From Acidovorax sp. DW039 (lineage in GTDB: Bacteria > Pseudomonadota > Gammaproteobacteria > Burkholderiales > Burkholderiaceae_C), in contig NZ_AP029019.1 of assembly GCF_037101375.1 (NCBI RefSeq), positions 1,488,001-1,552,000 on the forward strand: 64,000 nt of DNA, given 5' to 3'. The translations under genes were made by a program, and so were the position numbers. The notes below the pieces were generated by a model. That model was not told where the DNA came from. It was given only the letters and a program-made list of their open reading frames with translations, and made no database searches. Shown in pieces: positions 8,445 to 17,897 of the stretch (the first letter of the stretch is position 1; each line of letters begins with the position of its first letter).

Positions 8445-11311
8445 TTCAATGCCGCAATATGATCGGGGCCGCCTTGTGGGATTGAAAGTCCCATACAGAT
8501 AACTTCGCGACCTAATGGTTCTTTCACGACATGAAAAAGAAGTAGGCCTGGGTGCCCGCGCGGGCGCCATTTATCACCGGTCAGCAGATGTGGGGCTTTC
8601 TCGGGTCCATGCAAGTGATAGTCGAACAATTGGTCGCCGAGCCATTTCTCGCTAGGATTTCTTGAGCCCCACAACGTCACTAGTTGATCTGGATGTCGCT
8701 CAGAGATTCCGCGAGTCATCATTTGTAGGTCAAAGCGGCGCAATTGTTCGCTCTGCGCAGTTTGCAATGGTCCAAACCGCACCCCGACGTAGAACTCCGG
8801 CTTCGCGCTTCTGTATGCCTTAATGTCGGTCATATTCCACGGAACTTTGTCATTGTCGGTCGGGCGCAAGCCAGGCACGGTGGGATCATCCAACGCCGCT
8901 TGCCAGAAGCGAAGATAAGCGGCGATGGAGTATGGGCAACCTGATGGCTCTACGCGCATCGGGCCGGGCGCTCTTCCCGGAGGTCGAAAGAACGGTGTCG
9001 AAATTCGCATCAACTGCTGCAAGTGCGTCCACCGCTGTGACATCTCCAAGCTGAGCGCTGGATCGTGCCGTGAGTAAGTAAATTTTTCTAAAAGGCTGGC
9101 GACTTCAAGTAGCGAGAGTGGGATCTCGCGAATCAGACCGCGTAACACGCCGTCGGTGGTCAATGCCGTCAGATCAGGAACGTCGAGAGTAGAGGCAAGT
9201 ACGGCGAGGTTGGCGTCGTAGCAATCTCCATCCGGCGGCTCAAACATACGGATTGAAGGTGTGGGGCCGGGATGCAGTGGCACTCTCTTCGTCTCGACCT
9301 TGGAGGTCGCTCGAAATGTCTCACCTTGCAGCACAAGAATACTGTCCCTAGCACCGGCAATTGGTGCGTCCATTGCGGAGAGGATCTCACTCTTGAGGGC
9401 TTGATCGGTGCCATGGTACTGGCGAAACAGTTCAAGCTGATCAGAGAATCCGAAGACGCGACACATCGCAAAGTATGCACCCCGATATCCAAACCAGCGC
9501 TGCATTTGCATCTGCGTGTCGGCAGCCGGTTCACGAGCGCCACGAAGAAAGAGGCTTGTGCACAGCCCTTCCACCGTTAGCCCTCGCGACAAAACGTTTC
9601 CCGCAATAAAAATCGAGTAAATGTCAGCGGGCGCTTCCCAGCCCGTATCGGTCTTGCTAGGTAGAAATTCAGGGCGTGAACTCGCTCGAGCATCGCTATT
9701 TAGAACTCGAATGTTCACGTTAGGGAAGACTTGCTCGCATAGACAGGCCTTAACTGTCTCCCATTCAAGATCATGTATTGCATTTGGTCCGCCTCCAGGC
9801 AGCGTTGCAAGGGCGGCGGTACTGGCTTTGAAGCGCTCTAGCCAAACCGACCAAAGATCCGCTTCTGACTCAAGCCGCGCTTCTAGCCCGCTGACGTCCA
9901 AGTAAGCGCGCTGCTCGTCAAACTCTTGTGCGTGAACCTCAGCAAGTGACAGCATGCCCTCGCTACTACGAGACCATCGAACGATAGCAACAGCCGCTGC
10001 AAAGTGATCGTTCTTTAGCGCCGACGGGTGATACAGCATTGAATGCGCGGAAGGCAATTCTGCGACTGCAGCTTCCAGAGTGGGAAACACAGTGCCTGAC
10101 TTATGAAAGTGTTTCTTCGAAAGCAACAGTCGGACCGCTCCGGATACAAAGTAATGCCGGAGTGCGTCACCAAGCATCGTCCAGCGCGTCGCATCAAAGT
10201 CAGAAATTACCGCATCAACGCCTCCCTCGCCAGCGTGCTCGTCGCCATCATCTGTCTCTGGAAATGGATAGCCGATGCAGGGATCTGCGGCTAGCCCATG
10301 GAATCTGTCGTAGTAAAAGTCGCCACCCGTGTAATAGCCCGATAACCCACCAGGCTCGGCATAGGACACGCACCTTGGGGAGGTAGTGCCGATATCAGAC
10401 GGAACTCGAAGCGCTGCAAAGAAATCGCGTGGAGCGAGCGGGTTGTGTGCGTGCTGGAGAAAATTTGCTTGCGGAGTCGCGGTATATGCGATGTATGTCG
10501 CGAAAACGTTCTTGTGTGTAGTGAGTGGCTTTGACGGCCCCCGAGACCACAGCATCTCAATGAACTTGGGAGTCACCTTCCCACTGTCCGCCGCATCGAG
10601 AACACTTGCATCGTCCGCCTCGTCATCCAGCACGACCATGGAGATTGGCTCACTATCGTGAGTACGCTCAGAACTCCCGAGCAATTCGTCAACGAACTTT
10701 GCAAGCGCCAGTAAGTGATCATCTTCCTTGGGAACGACGATGATCAATGGAGTTCTCTCAATTAGGCCCTTCTCAGCGCGTCTGCGCTGCCCACGCAGAT
10801 ATGCAATGGGATCCACACGCGTCTCGCTTCCCAGCACATCTTCGGGCTGCGGAACAAGCGTACGGACCTTGTCCCGCTTCCATGCCACATCAGCCGAAGA
10901 CCCATCGAGTTGTGACAGGAGCCGCTCGTACGTCTGAAGCCAAAGAGGAACGCGGGTACCAGCCAGGAAAATCAGTACATCGACTTGACGATCAAGAATA
11001 AGGGCTGCAACCGCCAACATACTCGCCGTCTTGCCGCTTTGCACAGAGCCGACGACCACCCCCGTCCGGACTCTCGCTTCACCATACGCTTCTCGATCGA
11101 GCACGCTTCCGATCATTGGCATCGCTCTGTCTGCGATGTATCTCGCGTCCTCCTCAACGACCTGCTGCGTCTGAGGTGGTAGCTTGGCTAGGCTTTTTTG
11201 GTAGATTTCCCACCACTTCGAAGACGCCGAATAGGGAGCGGCGGCAGCAGGCGCTGCCGCACGCTCCTGTCGCCGGAGTACTTCGATCTTTCTACGGGAT
11301 TCCTCGCTCAC
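8441..11311 (-). CDS. Z1-domain ATPase of a restriction-like defence system
   Basis: About 956 residues. It has superfamily 2-like helicase motifs: Walker A GSVQSGKT (88-95), Walker B VVLDDEADDAS (DDEAD, 229-233), motif III YTATPQANF, a motif V-like NVLSRGLTVEGL and a motif VI-like QMQMQRWFGYR. The motif V to VI block is the Z1 signature. Z1 proteins occur in mobile restriction-modification-like operons, where they are thought to move or remodel DNA. I prefer the GTG at 11311, directly after the DUF262 stop; an ATG at 11389 would overlap that gene by 77 bp. The end overlaps the nuclease gene. All motifs look intact. Confidence 0.87.
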   Translation of the reverse strand: MSEESRRKIEVLRRQERAAAPAAAAPYSASSKWWEIYQKSLAKLPPQTQQVVEEDARYIADRAMPMIGSVLDREAYGEARVRTGVVVGSVQSGKTASMLAVAALILDRQVDVLIFLAGTRVPLWLQTYERLLSQLDGSSADVAWKRDKVRTLVPQPEDVLGSETRVDPIAYLRGQRRRAEKGLIERTPLIIVVPKEDDHLLALAKFVDELLGSSERTHDSEPISMVVLDDEADDASVLDAADSGKVTPKFIEMLWSRGPSKPLTTHKNVFATYIAYTATPQANFLQHAHNPLAPRDFFAALRVPSDIGTTSPRCVSYAEPGGLSGYYTGGDFYYDRFHGLAADPCIGYPFPETDDGDEHAGEGGVDAVISDFDATRWTMLGDALRHYFVSGAVRLLLSKKHFHKSGTVFPTLEAAVAELPSAHSMLYHPSALKNDHFAAAVAIVRWSRSSEGMLSLAEVHAQEFDEQRAYLDVSGLEARLESEADLWSVWLERFKASTAALATLPGGGPNAIHDLEWETVKACLCEQVFPNVNIRVLNSDARASSRPEFLPSKTDTGWEAPADIYSIFIAGNVLSRGLTVEGLCTSLFLRGAREPAADTQMQMQRWFGYRGAYFAMCRVFGFSDQLELFRQYHGTDQALKSEILSAMDAPIAGARDSILVLQGETFRATSKVETKRVPLHPGPTPSIRMFEPPDGDCYDANLAVLASTLDVPDLTALTTDGVLRGLIREIPLSLLEVASLLEKFTYSRHDPALSLEMSQRWTHLQQLMRISTPFFRPPGRAPGPMRVEPSGCPYSIAAYLRFWQAALDDPTVPGLRPTDNDKVPWNMTDIKAYRSAKPEFYVGVRFGPLQTAQSEQLRRFDLQMMTRGISERHPDQLVTLWGSRNPSEKWLGDQLFDYHLHGPEKAPHLLTGDKWRPRGHPGLLLFHVVKEPLGREVICMGLSIPQGGPDHIAALK

Positions 11312-11312
11312 A

Positions 11313-13139
11313 CTACTTCTGCGCCGCCGCAGCAGCAATCGAACGTAGCGTCGTAATGCAGCTGTAACCGTATCGCTTCTGAAGAACAACTTCGGCTGAA
11401 TCGAGATCTATGCCTGTGGCCTTCAGAATGTCCAGGCAGCTTTGTGCAATGTACTCCCACTGCGTTTTGTTCTGTGTCTTCTCGGGTCCGAGCCTGCGCT
11501 CTGTGGCCTCTCTAACTTCATCAATTGCATCGAGCAAACGGTCGCCTTGATCCGTTGCCGCGAGAACGAGGGATGCAATGAGGCTGCCCACCAGCGGCAA
11601 CTCCTCCCATCGTGACGCGACACCTCTCTTGCTACGGAACTTGGGGGACCATGCATTGTTTGCGTCGGAATGCAGCAGAACTGCCTGGTAGATATCGCTC
11701 GCAAGCGTTGTCAGGGTCTGAGGCAGCGTTAGAAGGCCTTGGTTATCGCTTAGTTCGATCAGCAGAGCATCGATGTGAGACGCGGTAGAAGGTGTGACGA
11801 AGACTCCACTCGAACTCTTATTCGGAGCATGCAAGAAGATTGCGCACGCCCACGAGAGCACTTTCGTTCGCTTGAACCTGAGCGTTCCGAATCCGCGGTC
11901 AAGCAAGGTCTTGCCAATCTCCGCGATGCGTGGCCTAAATTCTGCAGGCAAGTACCGCGCGAGCTCTTCGACGTCGGGGCGGTCGCCGCTCAGTAGCAAC
12001 AGGAGCTTGGTTAGGCCGAGATGATGATACGTTGCGTTACGCAACTCCTCTGCGTTGAGCTTCTTGCCCTGCTTGTTATAGATTGAGAAAACGAGATGGA
12101 TGTCACGCAGTCGTGTGCGTTCATAGATGATGACGGGGATCTGATATTTTGAGTGTGCCTTCTCGAAAATATCTCGCACCTTCACCTGGTCTTGTCCCAC
12201 TCTTAACGGTAGATCGCGAATTTCGGCGTAGTACTTGCCGGATAGCGGAAAAAGCGGATCTCTTTGATCCGTGTACCGTCGGAGTCGAAACGGCAAAAAA
12301 TTTGCCCCAATCTCTCTTCCACGCAAATGCAGCTTGCTGATGATGCGCTTTGGGTTAGTCGCAAGCTCTTTCTCAACTTCATTTTCTTTTGCGAACGCAA
12401 GTGCACTGGGATGCTGACCAATGAAGCGCAGAATGGCTGTGAGTCTCTGCTTTCCATCAACGATCTGAAGTTGATCGCTGCCTTCAATTTGCGTCAAGAT
12501 GATCGAAGGTATGGGAATACCGCGAAGTATCGAGTCAATAAGGAGTTGGGAATCAGCCGTGGACCACACGCTGTCGCGCTGATAGGAGGGATTAAGCTCT
12601 AACTCTCCTTCCTTGCCGTAGTCTGCGAGCGTTCGGATCGTCATTGTCTTGACTTCCGCCTTGATGGAACTCGGCCGCTTGTCCTGGCCAGAATTCGCCT
12701 CCTCCCAAACCAGCCGCCACGCCTCTGTCGCCTCTTTCAGGCTTTGGTCATCTTCAAGAGACTCATCAAACATCTCCCGATGCGACACAGCTCGAGAGAG
12801 CCTGTAGTCAAGATGCTGCGAGCCAAGCGCTGACAGTTGCAATCCGCCTGTGCCTGCAATGACACAGGAATTTGCCGAATCGCTTGACAACTGCTGAAAA
12901 AGTTGCAGGGCGGCTTCATCAGCCGAGATATCGGCTGATACAGGGCTGTCAAGAAACAGCCAACCCTGTATTTTTAGCGTCTTTAGCAGCCAGTCGTTTG
13001 ACTGAAAGTCAACAGAATCAGGATCAAAAGGAACGAGATCTGGTGGGGGCGTAACGCCCTGCGGCATCCGGCCTTGCTGTGACAGATCGGAAAGTGCCTG
13101 CGCGATGCCAATCAGGTCTTCTTCGACCGCTAAATCCAT
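11313..13139 (-). CDS. DUF262-domain protein (GmrS/ParB-like), defence component
   Basis: About 608 residues. The DUF262 core lies at roughly 160-340: NPSYQRDSVWS, then VDGKQRLTAIL (the DGQQR-type motif, here DGKQR at 228-232), and YNKQGKKLNAEELRNA, a typical late DUF262 block. DUF262 domains in GmrSD enzymes are NTP-dependent and read modified DNA. The first 150 residues and the C-terminal 200 match nothing I recognise, and no HNH (DUF1524) motif is seen. The ATG at 13139 is preceded by GGAG at five bases, better than the ATG at 13151. First gene of the operon and divergent from the methyltransferase. Confidence 0.8.
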   Translation of the reverse strand: MDLAVEEDLIGIAQALSDLSQQGRMPQGVTPPPDLVPFDPDSVDFQSNDWLLKTLKIQGWLFLDSPVSADISADEAALQLFQQLSSDSANSCVIAGTGGLQLSALGSQHLDYRLSRAVSHREMFDESLEDDQSLKEATEAWRLVWEEANSGQDKRPSSIKAEVKTMTIRTLADYGKEGELELNPSYQRDSVWSTADSQLLIDSILRGIPIPSIILTQIEGSDQLQIVDGKQRLTAILRFIGQHPSALAFAKENEVEKELATNPKRIISKLHLRGREIGANFLPFRLRRYTDQRDPLFPLSGKYYAEIRDLPLRVGQDQVKVRDIFEKAHSKYQIPVIIYERTRLRDIHLVFSIYNKQGKKLNAEELRNATYHHLGLTKLLLLLSGDRPDVEELARYLPAEFRPRIAEIGKTLLDRGFGTLRFKRTKVLSWACAIFLHAPNKSSSGVFVTPSTASHIDALLIELSDNQGLLTLPQTLTTLASDIYQAVLLHSDANNAWSPKFRSKRGVASRWEELPLVGSLIASLVLAATDQGDRLLDAIDEVREATERRLGPEKTQNKTQWEYIAQSCLDILKATGIDLDSAEVVLQKRYGYSCITTLRSIAAAAAQK

Positions 13140-13258
13140 CGTTTCTCCCATTGTTTTGCGCCATCCAAGGCCTAGACAAATGATAGCTGCATGGAACGTG
13201 TACGTGAGCTGGTACTATTGACGTTTGAATGCATTGTGGTCTGAGCAGCGGAGGAAAA

Positions 13259-15106
13259 GTGGGCAGAGCGGTATCGGCAAAGAATGACAACATCATCAAG
13301 TTCGTGGATTTTTGCGCGGGACTCGGCGGGTTTCATCATGCTCTATCGCAAGTTGCCAAGGAAATGCTGAAGTCCCGGCAGTTGCAGTTCGAGTTCGAAT
13401 GCGTGGCAGCCTCAGAGATCGAGGATGACTTGCGGGAGTGTTACGCGCAGAATTTCCCCGATATTGTTGAAAGCTACGCTACCCATCACCTTCCGAAGGT
13501 TGAAGCTGCAGCACTCTTGCTCCGTTCGGCTAAGCGCGAAGAATTGATGCACGCCCTCCCTGTTTTCGACACCGATGGTGCGTTAAAAAGAGTTCACGGC
13601 GACCTTTTCGTCTTCCTCAACGACGACGCTAGCAATCTAAGGACTCTCGCGGACGGTAGAGCGCTCCTTCCGCGCCATGACCTACTTTGCGCTGGATTTC
13701 CGTGTCAACCCTTTTCGAAATCTGGGGCGCAAAAGGGGTTTGAGGACACAAGAGGCACAGTCTTTCATGCGCTAGCAACCATGACAAGGGAGCTTCTTCC
13801 GGCTTTCCTGCTACTGGAAAACGTAGGGAATTTTCCCCGCCACGACAATGGCAATACGTGGCGACGGGTCAAGACGATTCTCCAGGATCTAGGCTATGAC
13901 GTTGTGGCAACGGAACCGATTTCATCTGGACCCGAGGCCACCGGTTTGATGTCTCCGCACCACCGCGGCTACCCACACCACAGAGAGCGATTCTTCATAT
14001 TCGCTCAGCGAAGAAAGGCGCTCGTCACCGACAGCGACTGTATTCGCAAGCTTCTAGCAGTACCACTGTCCGCACGCGTACCCGCGCGCAGAGTGAGTCG
14101 CTCCCGCACTGACGATACCGTGGTCGCGCTGGAAAAAGTCGCTCGGATTGAGTTAATAAAGATCATCTCCAAGCCCAAGTGCAAGAGCGAAAATGAGGCA
14201 CTTCTTTCCGCGCAACTCTCCGCAGATCATGCGCGCTGCATCAACCATTGGGGAAAGCTGCTTGAGAAGCTCAATGAGCATGACAAAGCGACCGGCACCA
14301 CCGAATGGCGCGACTCGATGCCTTCGTTCCCGATTTGGGGGTATGAACTGGATCCTTGGCATTGGTATCCAATCGATTCGAATCCAGCCGACCGTGCTGG
14401 TCAATTTGAAGTGTTAGGTCGGTTTGGGAGTTCATTGCTTAGTGAAGCGGCTGTGACTGTTAGAGAGTCCACGGGAGGCCGTGTGTCGCTGCGCGACTAC
14501 CCACCGAATGGCGATCGAGAGTGGCTCCGACGTCCGCTTAGCTCAACTCGGTCCAGGCGTTGGATCGAGAGTTGGCCGAGCTATGCAGCAAGCCGTGGTG
14601 ACTGGCCGGATTGGAAAGTTCGGTTCATTGCGCAAAATCGGGAGTGGGCGTTGAAGTTGTGGGCTGCGCTGGATCCAAAGTGGTTGCGCGGGTGGTTGGA
14701 TGAGCTTTTTGACGTCATCGCCGTCCCCTCGTTACAGAAGCTGGAGTGGAACTGCAAGGGAGAGGAGTTAAATATCTGGAACCATATCTTGCAGTTTCGT
14801 CCCTCTGGCCTGCGAGTGAAACGGCTTGCACACGTCCCCGCACTCGTTGCTATGACCACCACACAAATTCCCATCGTCCCGCGCTTGAACAAGGAGGAGT
14901 CGCTCACTGGCGCGGCGGTGGGGACTAAAGGCCGACATCTACTTCCTTCGGAAGCGTTGCAGTTGCAGGGATTCCCTCCTCACTGGCGTCTCCCTAAATC
15001 CAGGGAGAGGGCGTTCACGTGCTTCGGCAATGCTGTGCACGCGGGCTTGGTGAAGGATGTATTTCTGGATTGGCTGTTTTCTTGCCATTTCTCCGCGAAG
15101 CCATAA
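13259..15106 (+). CDS. DNA (cytosine-5-)-methyltransferase
   Basis: About 615 residues, an m5C methyltransferase that probably protects the host from the neighbouring nuclease operon. Motif I is FVDFCAGLGGFHHAL (AdoMet binding), motif IV is CAGFPCQPFSKSG with catalytic C149, motif VI is LLLENVGNF, motif VIII is HHRERFFIFA, and motif X is near the end at FGNAVHAGLVKDVF. A large region of about 220 residues between VIII and IX is the target-recognition part. The GTG at 13259 is chosen because GGAGG precedes it by four bases. It is divergent from the DUF262 operon across about 120 bp. No vsr-type repair gene is present. Confidence 0.92.
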   Translation: MGRAVSAKNDNIIKFVDFCAGLGGFHHALSQVAKEMLKSRQLQFEFECVAASEIEDDLRECYAQNFPDIVESYATHHLPKVEAAALLLRSAKREELMHALPVFDTDGALKRVHGDLFVFLNDDASNLRTLADGRALLPRHDLLCAGFPCQPFSKSGAQKGFEDTRGTVFHALATMTRELLPAFLLLENVGNFPRHDNGNTWRRVKTILQDLGYDVVATEPISSGPEATGLMSPHHRGYPHHRERFFIFAQRRKALVTDSDCIRKLLAVPLSARVPARRVSRSRTDDTVVALEKVARIELIKIISKPKCKSENEALLSAQLSADHARCINHWGKLLEKLNEHDKATGTTEWRDSMPSFPIWGYELDPWHWYPIDSNPADRAGQFEVLGRFGSSLLSEAAVTVRESTGGRVSLRDYPPNGDREWLRRPLSSTRSRRWIESWPSYAASRGDWPDWKVRFIAQNREWALKLWAALDPKWLRGWLDELFDVIAVPSLQKLEWNCKGEELNIWNHILQFRPSGLRVKRLAHVPALVAMTTTQIPIVPRLNKEESLTGAAVGTKGRHLLPSEALQLQGFPPHWRLPKSRERAFTCFGNAVHAGLVKDVFLDWLFSCHFSAKP

Positions 15107-15530
15107 CTAACATGACTGCCCCATGCCCGGAAACCTGTGGGAATCATCGCGGCTTGTCTTAACAGTTCCGCGCGTCTTTGGAATGCTTCCAACTGGATGA
15201 GTCTTCTTCCCTGCTTCTCTCTTGACGGTCAGCACATCCGCTTCGTCTCGGAAGCGGATGGCCAGAAGCACAGTTGACAAGTCTGCAACTGCTTCACATT
15301 AGCGGTTGGATCGCATCGCTTGAACGACTGCGACGGATCGACTTCATCCATCAGAGAAACTCAGACCAACACCGCCACGCCGAGCACATTGCCAGGCCCA
15401 AACTGCCACTTAAGTAGCTGGAGTGCATGAATGGGATTGCTGGCCGCCACTTGCGCCCACACCGTCACGGTATTTGCTCCAGATGGGCCGTGAACGCGGA
15501 CTCTTGCTTTGTATGTGTTCACAAACAGCG
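15107..15530. other. Gene-poor stretch after the methyltransferase
   Basis: No gene I can support. It contains a perfect 10-bp hairpin (CATCCGCTTC at 15235-15244, GAAGCGGATG at 15251-15260) that could end the methyltransferase transcript. On the minus strand at about 15130-15192, a short frame reads QRRAELLRQAAMIPTGFRAW, which looks protein-like but runs into the methyltransferase antisense. It may be a remnant of a plasmid-type gene. Confidence 0.4.
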
Positions 15531-15971
15531 TCACTTCTTCTTGAAACCGGCACGGACAGCGCCGCTGGCTGCTTCGATCTGAGCATCAAGCTCGCCGGCC
15601 AAGATGGCTTCACGCACGGCCAATAGCGTGTCTACAAGACTGTCGATGTGGCCCACTTCGATAGCGTTCTTGCCCTTGGCGATCTCGATAGGCTTTGAGC
15701 CGTATCGCAAACCCAGAACGACAGTTCCGGTCTGATTTGTCCACCACCATGGTCGCACCGTCATCGCTGCGTCCACTTGTTTTTTCAAACCAGTTTCACG
15801 GTCGATGATTGTTTTCTTGCGGGATGCTACAAATTCCCCGCCTCCGGTCTGTGCTTTTGCTAGCGCGATCTGAAGATCGACTTTCCCAGTCAGCTTAAAA
15901 CGGCGGATGGCGATTGGTGTCTTCTGGTCTGCTTGAGCGCTCACAAGCTTGAGTTTTGTCAGTGCTGTCAT
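15531..15971 (-). CDS. DUF6641-like hypothetical protein
   Basis: A 146-residue soluble, basic protein starting MTALTKLKLVSAQADQ, with an AGGAGAG ribosome binding site seven bases before the ATG. It contains a Trp-rich patch (MTVRPWWWTNQTG) and ends in RAGFKKK. I place it tentatively in DUF6641, a family of unknown function that I associate with plasmids and integrative elements. It is divergent from the next small gene, which also has plasmid relatives. No function can be assigned. Confidence 0.6.
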   Translation of the reverse strand: MTALTKLKLVSAQADQKTPIAIRRFKLTGKVDLQIALAKAQTGGGEFVASRKKTIIDRETGLKKQVDAAMTVRPWWWTNQTGTVVLGLRYGSKPIEIAKGKNAIEVGHIDSLVDTLLAVREAILAGELDAQIEAASGAVRAGFKKK

Positions 15972-16147
15972 GGTCGGTCTCTCCTGTGTTGAAAACCATA
16001 CTTTGCTACCTGACCAGCATCTAGGGCGACCGGAATTTGTCTGTCGTCTTTGGCTCACGATCAACAGCGAAGCCGCATTTTTCGGGTCGCGTGAAGTACC
16101 GCTACCTCGTAACTTTGTTCGACTGAAACCACGGTCAACAAAGCAAC

Positions 16148-16417
16148 ATGGCACTCTTCCAATTCGGCTCCTTTGTAGCAACCCCAGCTGCACTTGCCCA
16201 CTGCGAAAAACACAAGGTCAATCCGCTCCTACTGCTTGGCCGACACATCCACGGCGATTGGGGTGAATTGGCGAGCGACGACGTACATGCAAACCAAAAC
16301 GCATTGGCCTACGGTGACCGCATCTTCAGCAGCTACAGAGTAGGTGACGGCAAGGTGTGGGTCATCACCGAAGCTGACCGCAGTTGCACCTGCTTGATGT
16401 TGCCTGAGGACTACTGA
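16148..16417 (+). CDS. Small plasmid-related protein
   Basis: An 89-residue protein with the pattern RHIHGDWGELASDDVHANQ, then LAYGDRIFSSYRV, then KVWVITEADRS and a C-terminal MLPEDY. This pattern is shared by short proteins carried on many proteobacterial plasmids and islands, sometimes mislabelled as restriction subunits. The function is unknown and the assignment rests on memory of the pattern. Together with the divergent DUF6641-like gene it suggests that this part of the island came from a plasmid or integrative element. Confidence 0.65.
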   Translation: MALFQFGSFVATPAALAHCEKHKVNPLLLLGRHIHGDWGELASDDVHANQNALAYGDRIFSSYRVGDGKVWVITEADRSCTCLMLPEDY

Positions 16418-16690
16418 ACACCGAACGGAACCGCTTTAAACGACGCACCGATGCTGCTGGTCATAAATATGTCGGGGATAGGCTGCAGCAGTCACAGACC
16501 TAAAGGGCGCAAAAGTCGGTGACTAATAGTATGTATAGCAGTCAATGCAAATGGGTGCAGTGACTGACTTGAAACGCATGAAAAAGAGCGACAGCGGCTT
16601 CTCCCTGTAAACCAGACAGGAGAGAACAATTGGACTTCACCCGGTTCAATAGACACCTATCAAGGTCGAAATTGAACTGGAGAGTGAGAA

Positions 16691-16972
16691 ATGAAGAGAG
16701 TGCGATACCCGGCGGAGTTCAAGGCAGAAGCCGTCAAACAGGTGACTGAGCGTGGTTATGGGGTAGTGGATGTAGCCAAGCGATTGGGCGTGTCGGACAA
16801 AAGCCTGTACCTGTGGGTGCGGCTTGCCAAAGAGCAATCGAGCGCAGGGGGCGCAGAAACAAGCCAGCTCAAGGCAGAGGTATTCCGGCTCAAAGCGGAA
16901 CTCAAAAGGGCTAATGAGGAGCGTGACATCCTAAAAAAGGCCGCAACGTACTTTGCCAAGCTGGCCGGGTGA
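16691..16972 (+). CDS. IS3-family transposase OrfA
   Basis: A 93-residue protein with an N-terminal helix-turn-helix (RYPAEFKAEAVKQVTERGYG, then DVAKRLGVSDKSLYLWV) and a leucine-zipper-like C-terminus (QLKAEVFRLKAELKRANEER) for dimerisation, ending LKKAATYFAKLAG. OrfA binds the IS ends and is normally fused to OrfB by a -1 frameshift. It is intact, but its partner is not. The stop overlaps the first codon of orfB. Confidence 0.92.
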   Translation: MKRVRYPAEFKAEAVKQVTERGYGVVDVAKRLGVSDKSLYLWVRLAKEQSSAGGAETSQLKAEVFRLKAELKRANEERDILKKAATYFAKLAG

Positions 16973-17828
16973 AGTGCGCATTCATGGCCTAGCACAAAGG
17001 CCAGTTCCGGCTCAGCAGCATGTGCCGCGTTCAGCGCGTACAGCGCAATGGCTATTACGCTTGGAAGGCCAATCCAAAGTCCAAACGCGCTTTAGCCGAC
17101 GATATCTTGCTGGCAAGAATTCGGCAATCCTTTGACGACAGCCATGGGATTTGTGAAAGCCCACGCATTCTGCGGGACTCGCGAGAGGACGGTATGGCGT
17201 ACGGCCAAAACGTGTAGCACGCCTGATGTGCCAGGCCCAACTGCGCTCAGTGCGTGGATACAAGCGACCTCGCTACCGAGTCGGCCTTCCTGCGACTGCA
17301 GTACCGAACCGTTTGCGACGTGAGTTCACGGTCACGCTGCCGAACCAAGTGTGGGTCATCGACATTACCTATATCCGAACCCATGAGGATTGGTTGTACC
17401 TAACGGCCGTAATTGACCTGTACTCGCGCATGGTGGTCGGCTGGGCAATGAACGCCAGCATGGTTACAGAGTTGGTGTTGGATGCGCTCACGATGGCTAT
17501 GTGGCGCAGGCGCCCAACGGGCCCGGTGATGATCTATTCCTATCAAGGAAGTCAGTTTGGCAGTGACGACTTCGCCCGCTGGTGCAAGGACAACCAATTG
17601 GTGCCAAGCATGAGCCGACGTGGAAACTGTTGGGACAACGCGGTGGCAGAGTCCTTCTTTAGCAGCTTGAAGAAGGAGAGAATCAAACGCCATATCTATG
17701 CCACCAGGCAAGACGCCAAGTCAGATGTGTTTGACTACATCGAAGGTTTTTACAATCGAATCCGTCGGCACAGTCACCTAGACCAACTGAGTCCGCTGGC
17801 ATTCGAACAACTCCGAAACGGAAGTTGA
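16969..17828 (+). pseudogene. IS3-family transposase OrfB, degenerate
   Basis: An rve-type DDE integrase with three lesions. (1) TAG at 16990-16992 where relatives read Glu (VKCAFMA stop HKGQF). (2) A one-base deletion near 17210, in the context GGCCAAAACGTG, which brings the frame to the TAG at 17215; the reading then continues from about 17226. (3) In the second catalytic block the usual HSD is YSY, with TAT at 17541-17543 replacing the Asp codon. The first Asp (WVIDITYIRTHEDW) and the Glu block (CWDNAVAESFFSSLK) remain. It cannot encode an active transposase. Confidence 0.9.
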
Positions 17829-17897
17829 AATATGTCTACGAAACCGGGTGAAGTCCAAGGGTGCATGGGTATTAGTAGGTCAGGGCTTCGTCGTGTA

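Larger units (their letters stand above)
16631..17857 (+). mobile_element. Decayed IS3-family insertion sequence
   Basis: The element is 1227 bp. Its terminal inverted repeats are a perfect 16 bp (TGGACTTCACCCGGTT at the left, its complement at 17842-17857), or 17 bp if the flanking T/A pair is counted. Inside are an intact orfA and a broken orfB with the IS3 arrangement. No 3-bp target duplication is visible (AAT on the left, AGG on the right), so the insertion is old or one flank was rearranged. The transposase lesions make it non-autonomous. Confidence 0.9.

Noticed and set aside
13180..13200. GATAGCTGCATGG in the spacer between the methyltransferase and the DUF262 gene as a repeat copy
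   Set aside because: The match covers only eight bases and the rest of the element is absent.
14980..15192. 70-residue minus-strand frame (MEAFQRRAELLRQAAMIPTG...)
   Set aside because: More than half is antisense to the methyltransferase gene; only its N-terminal part looks protein-like, so it is mentioned as a possible remnant rather than called as a gene.
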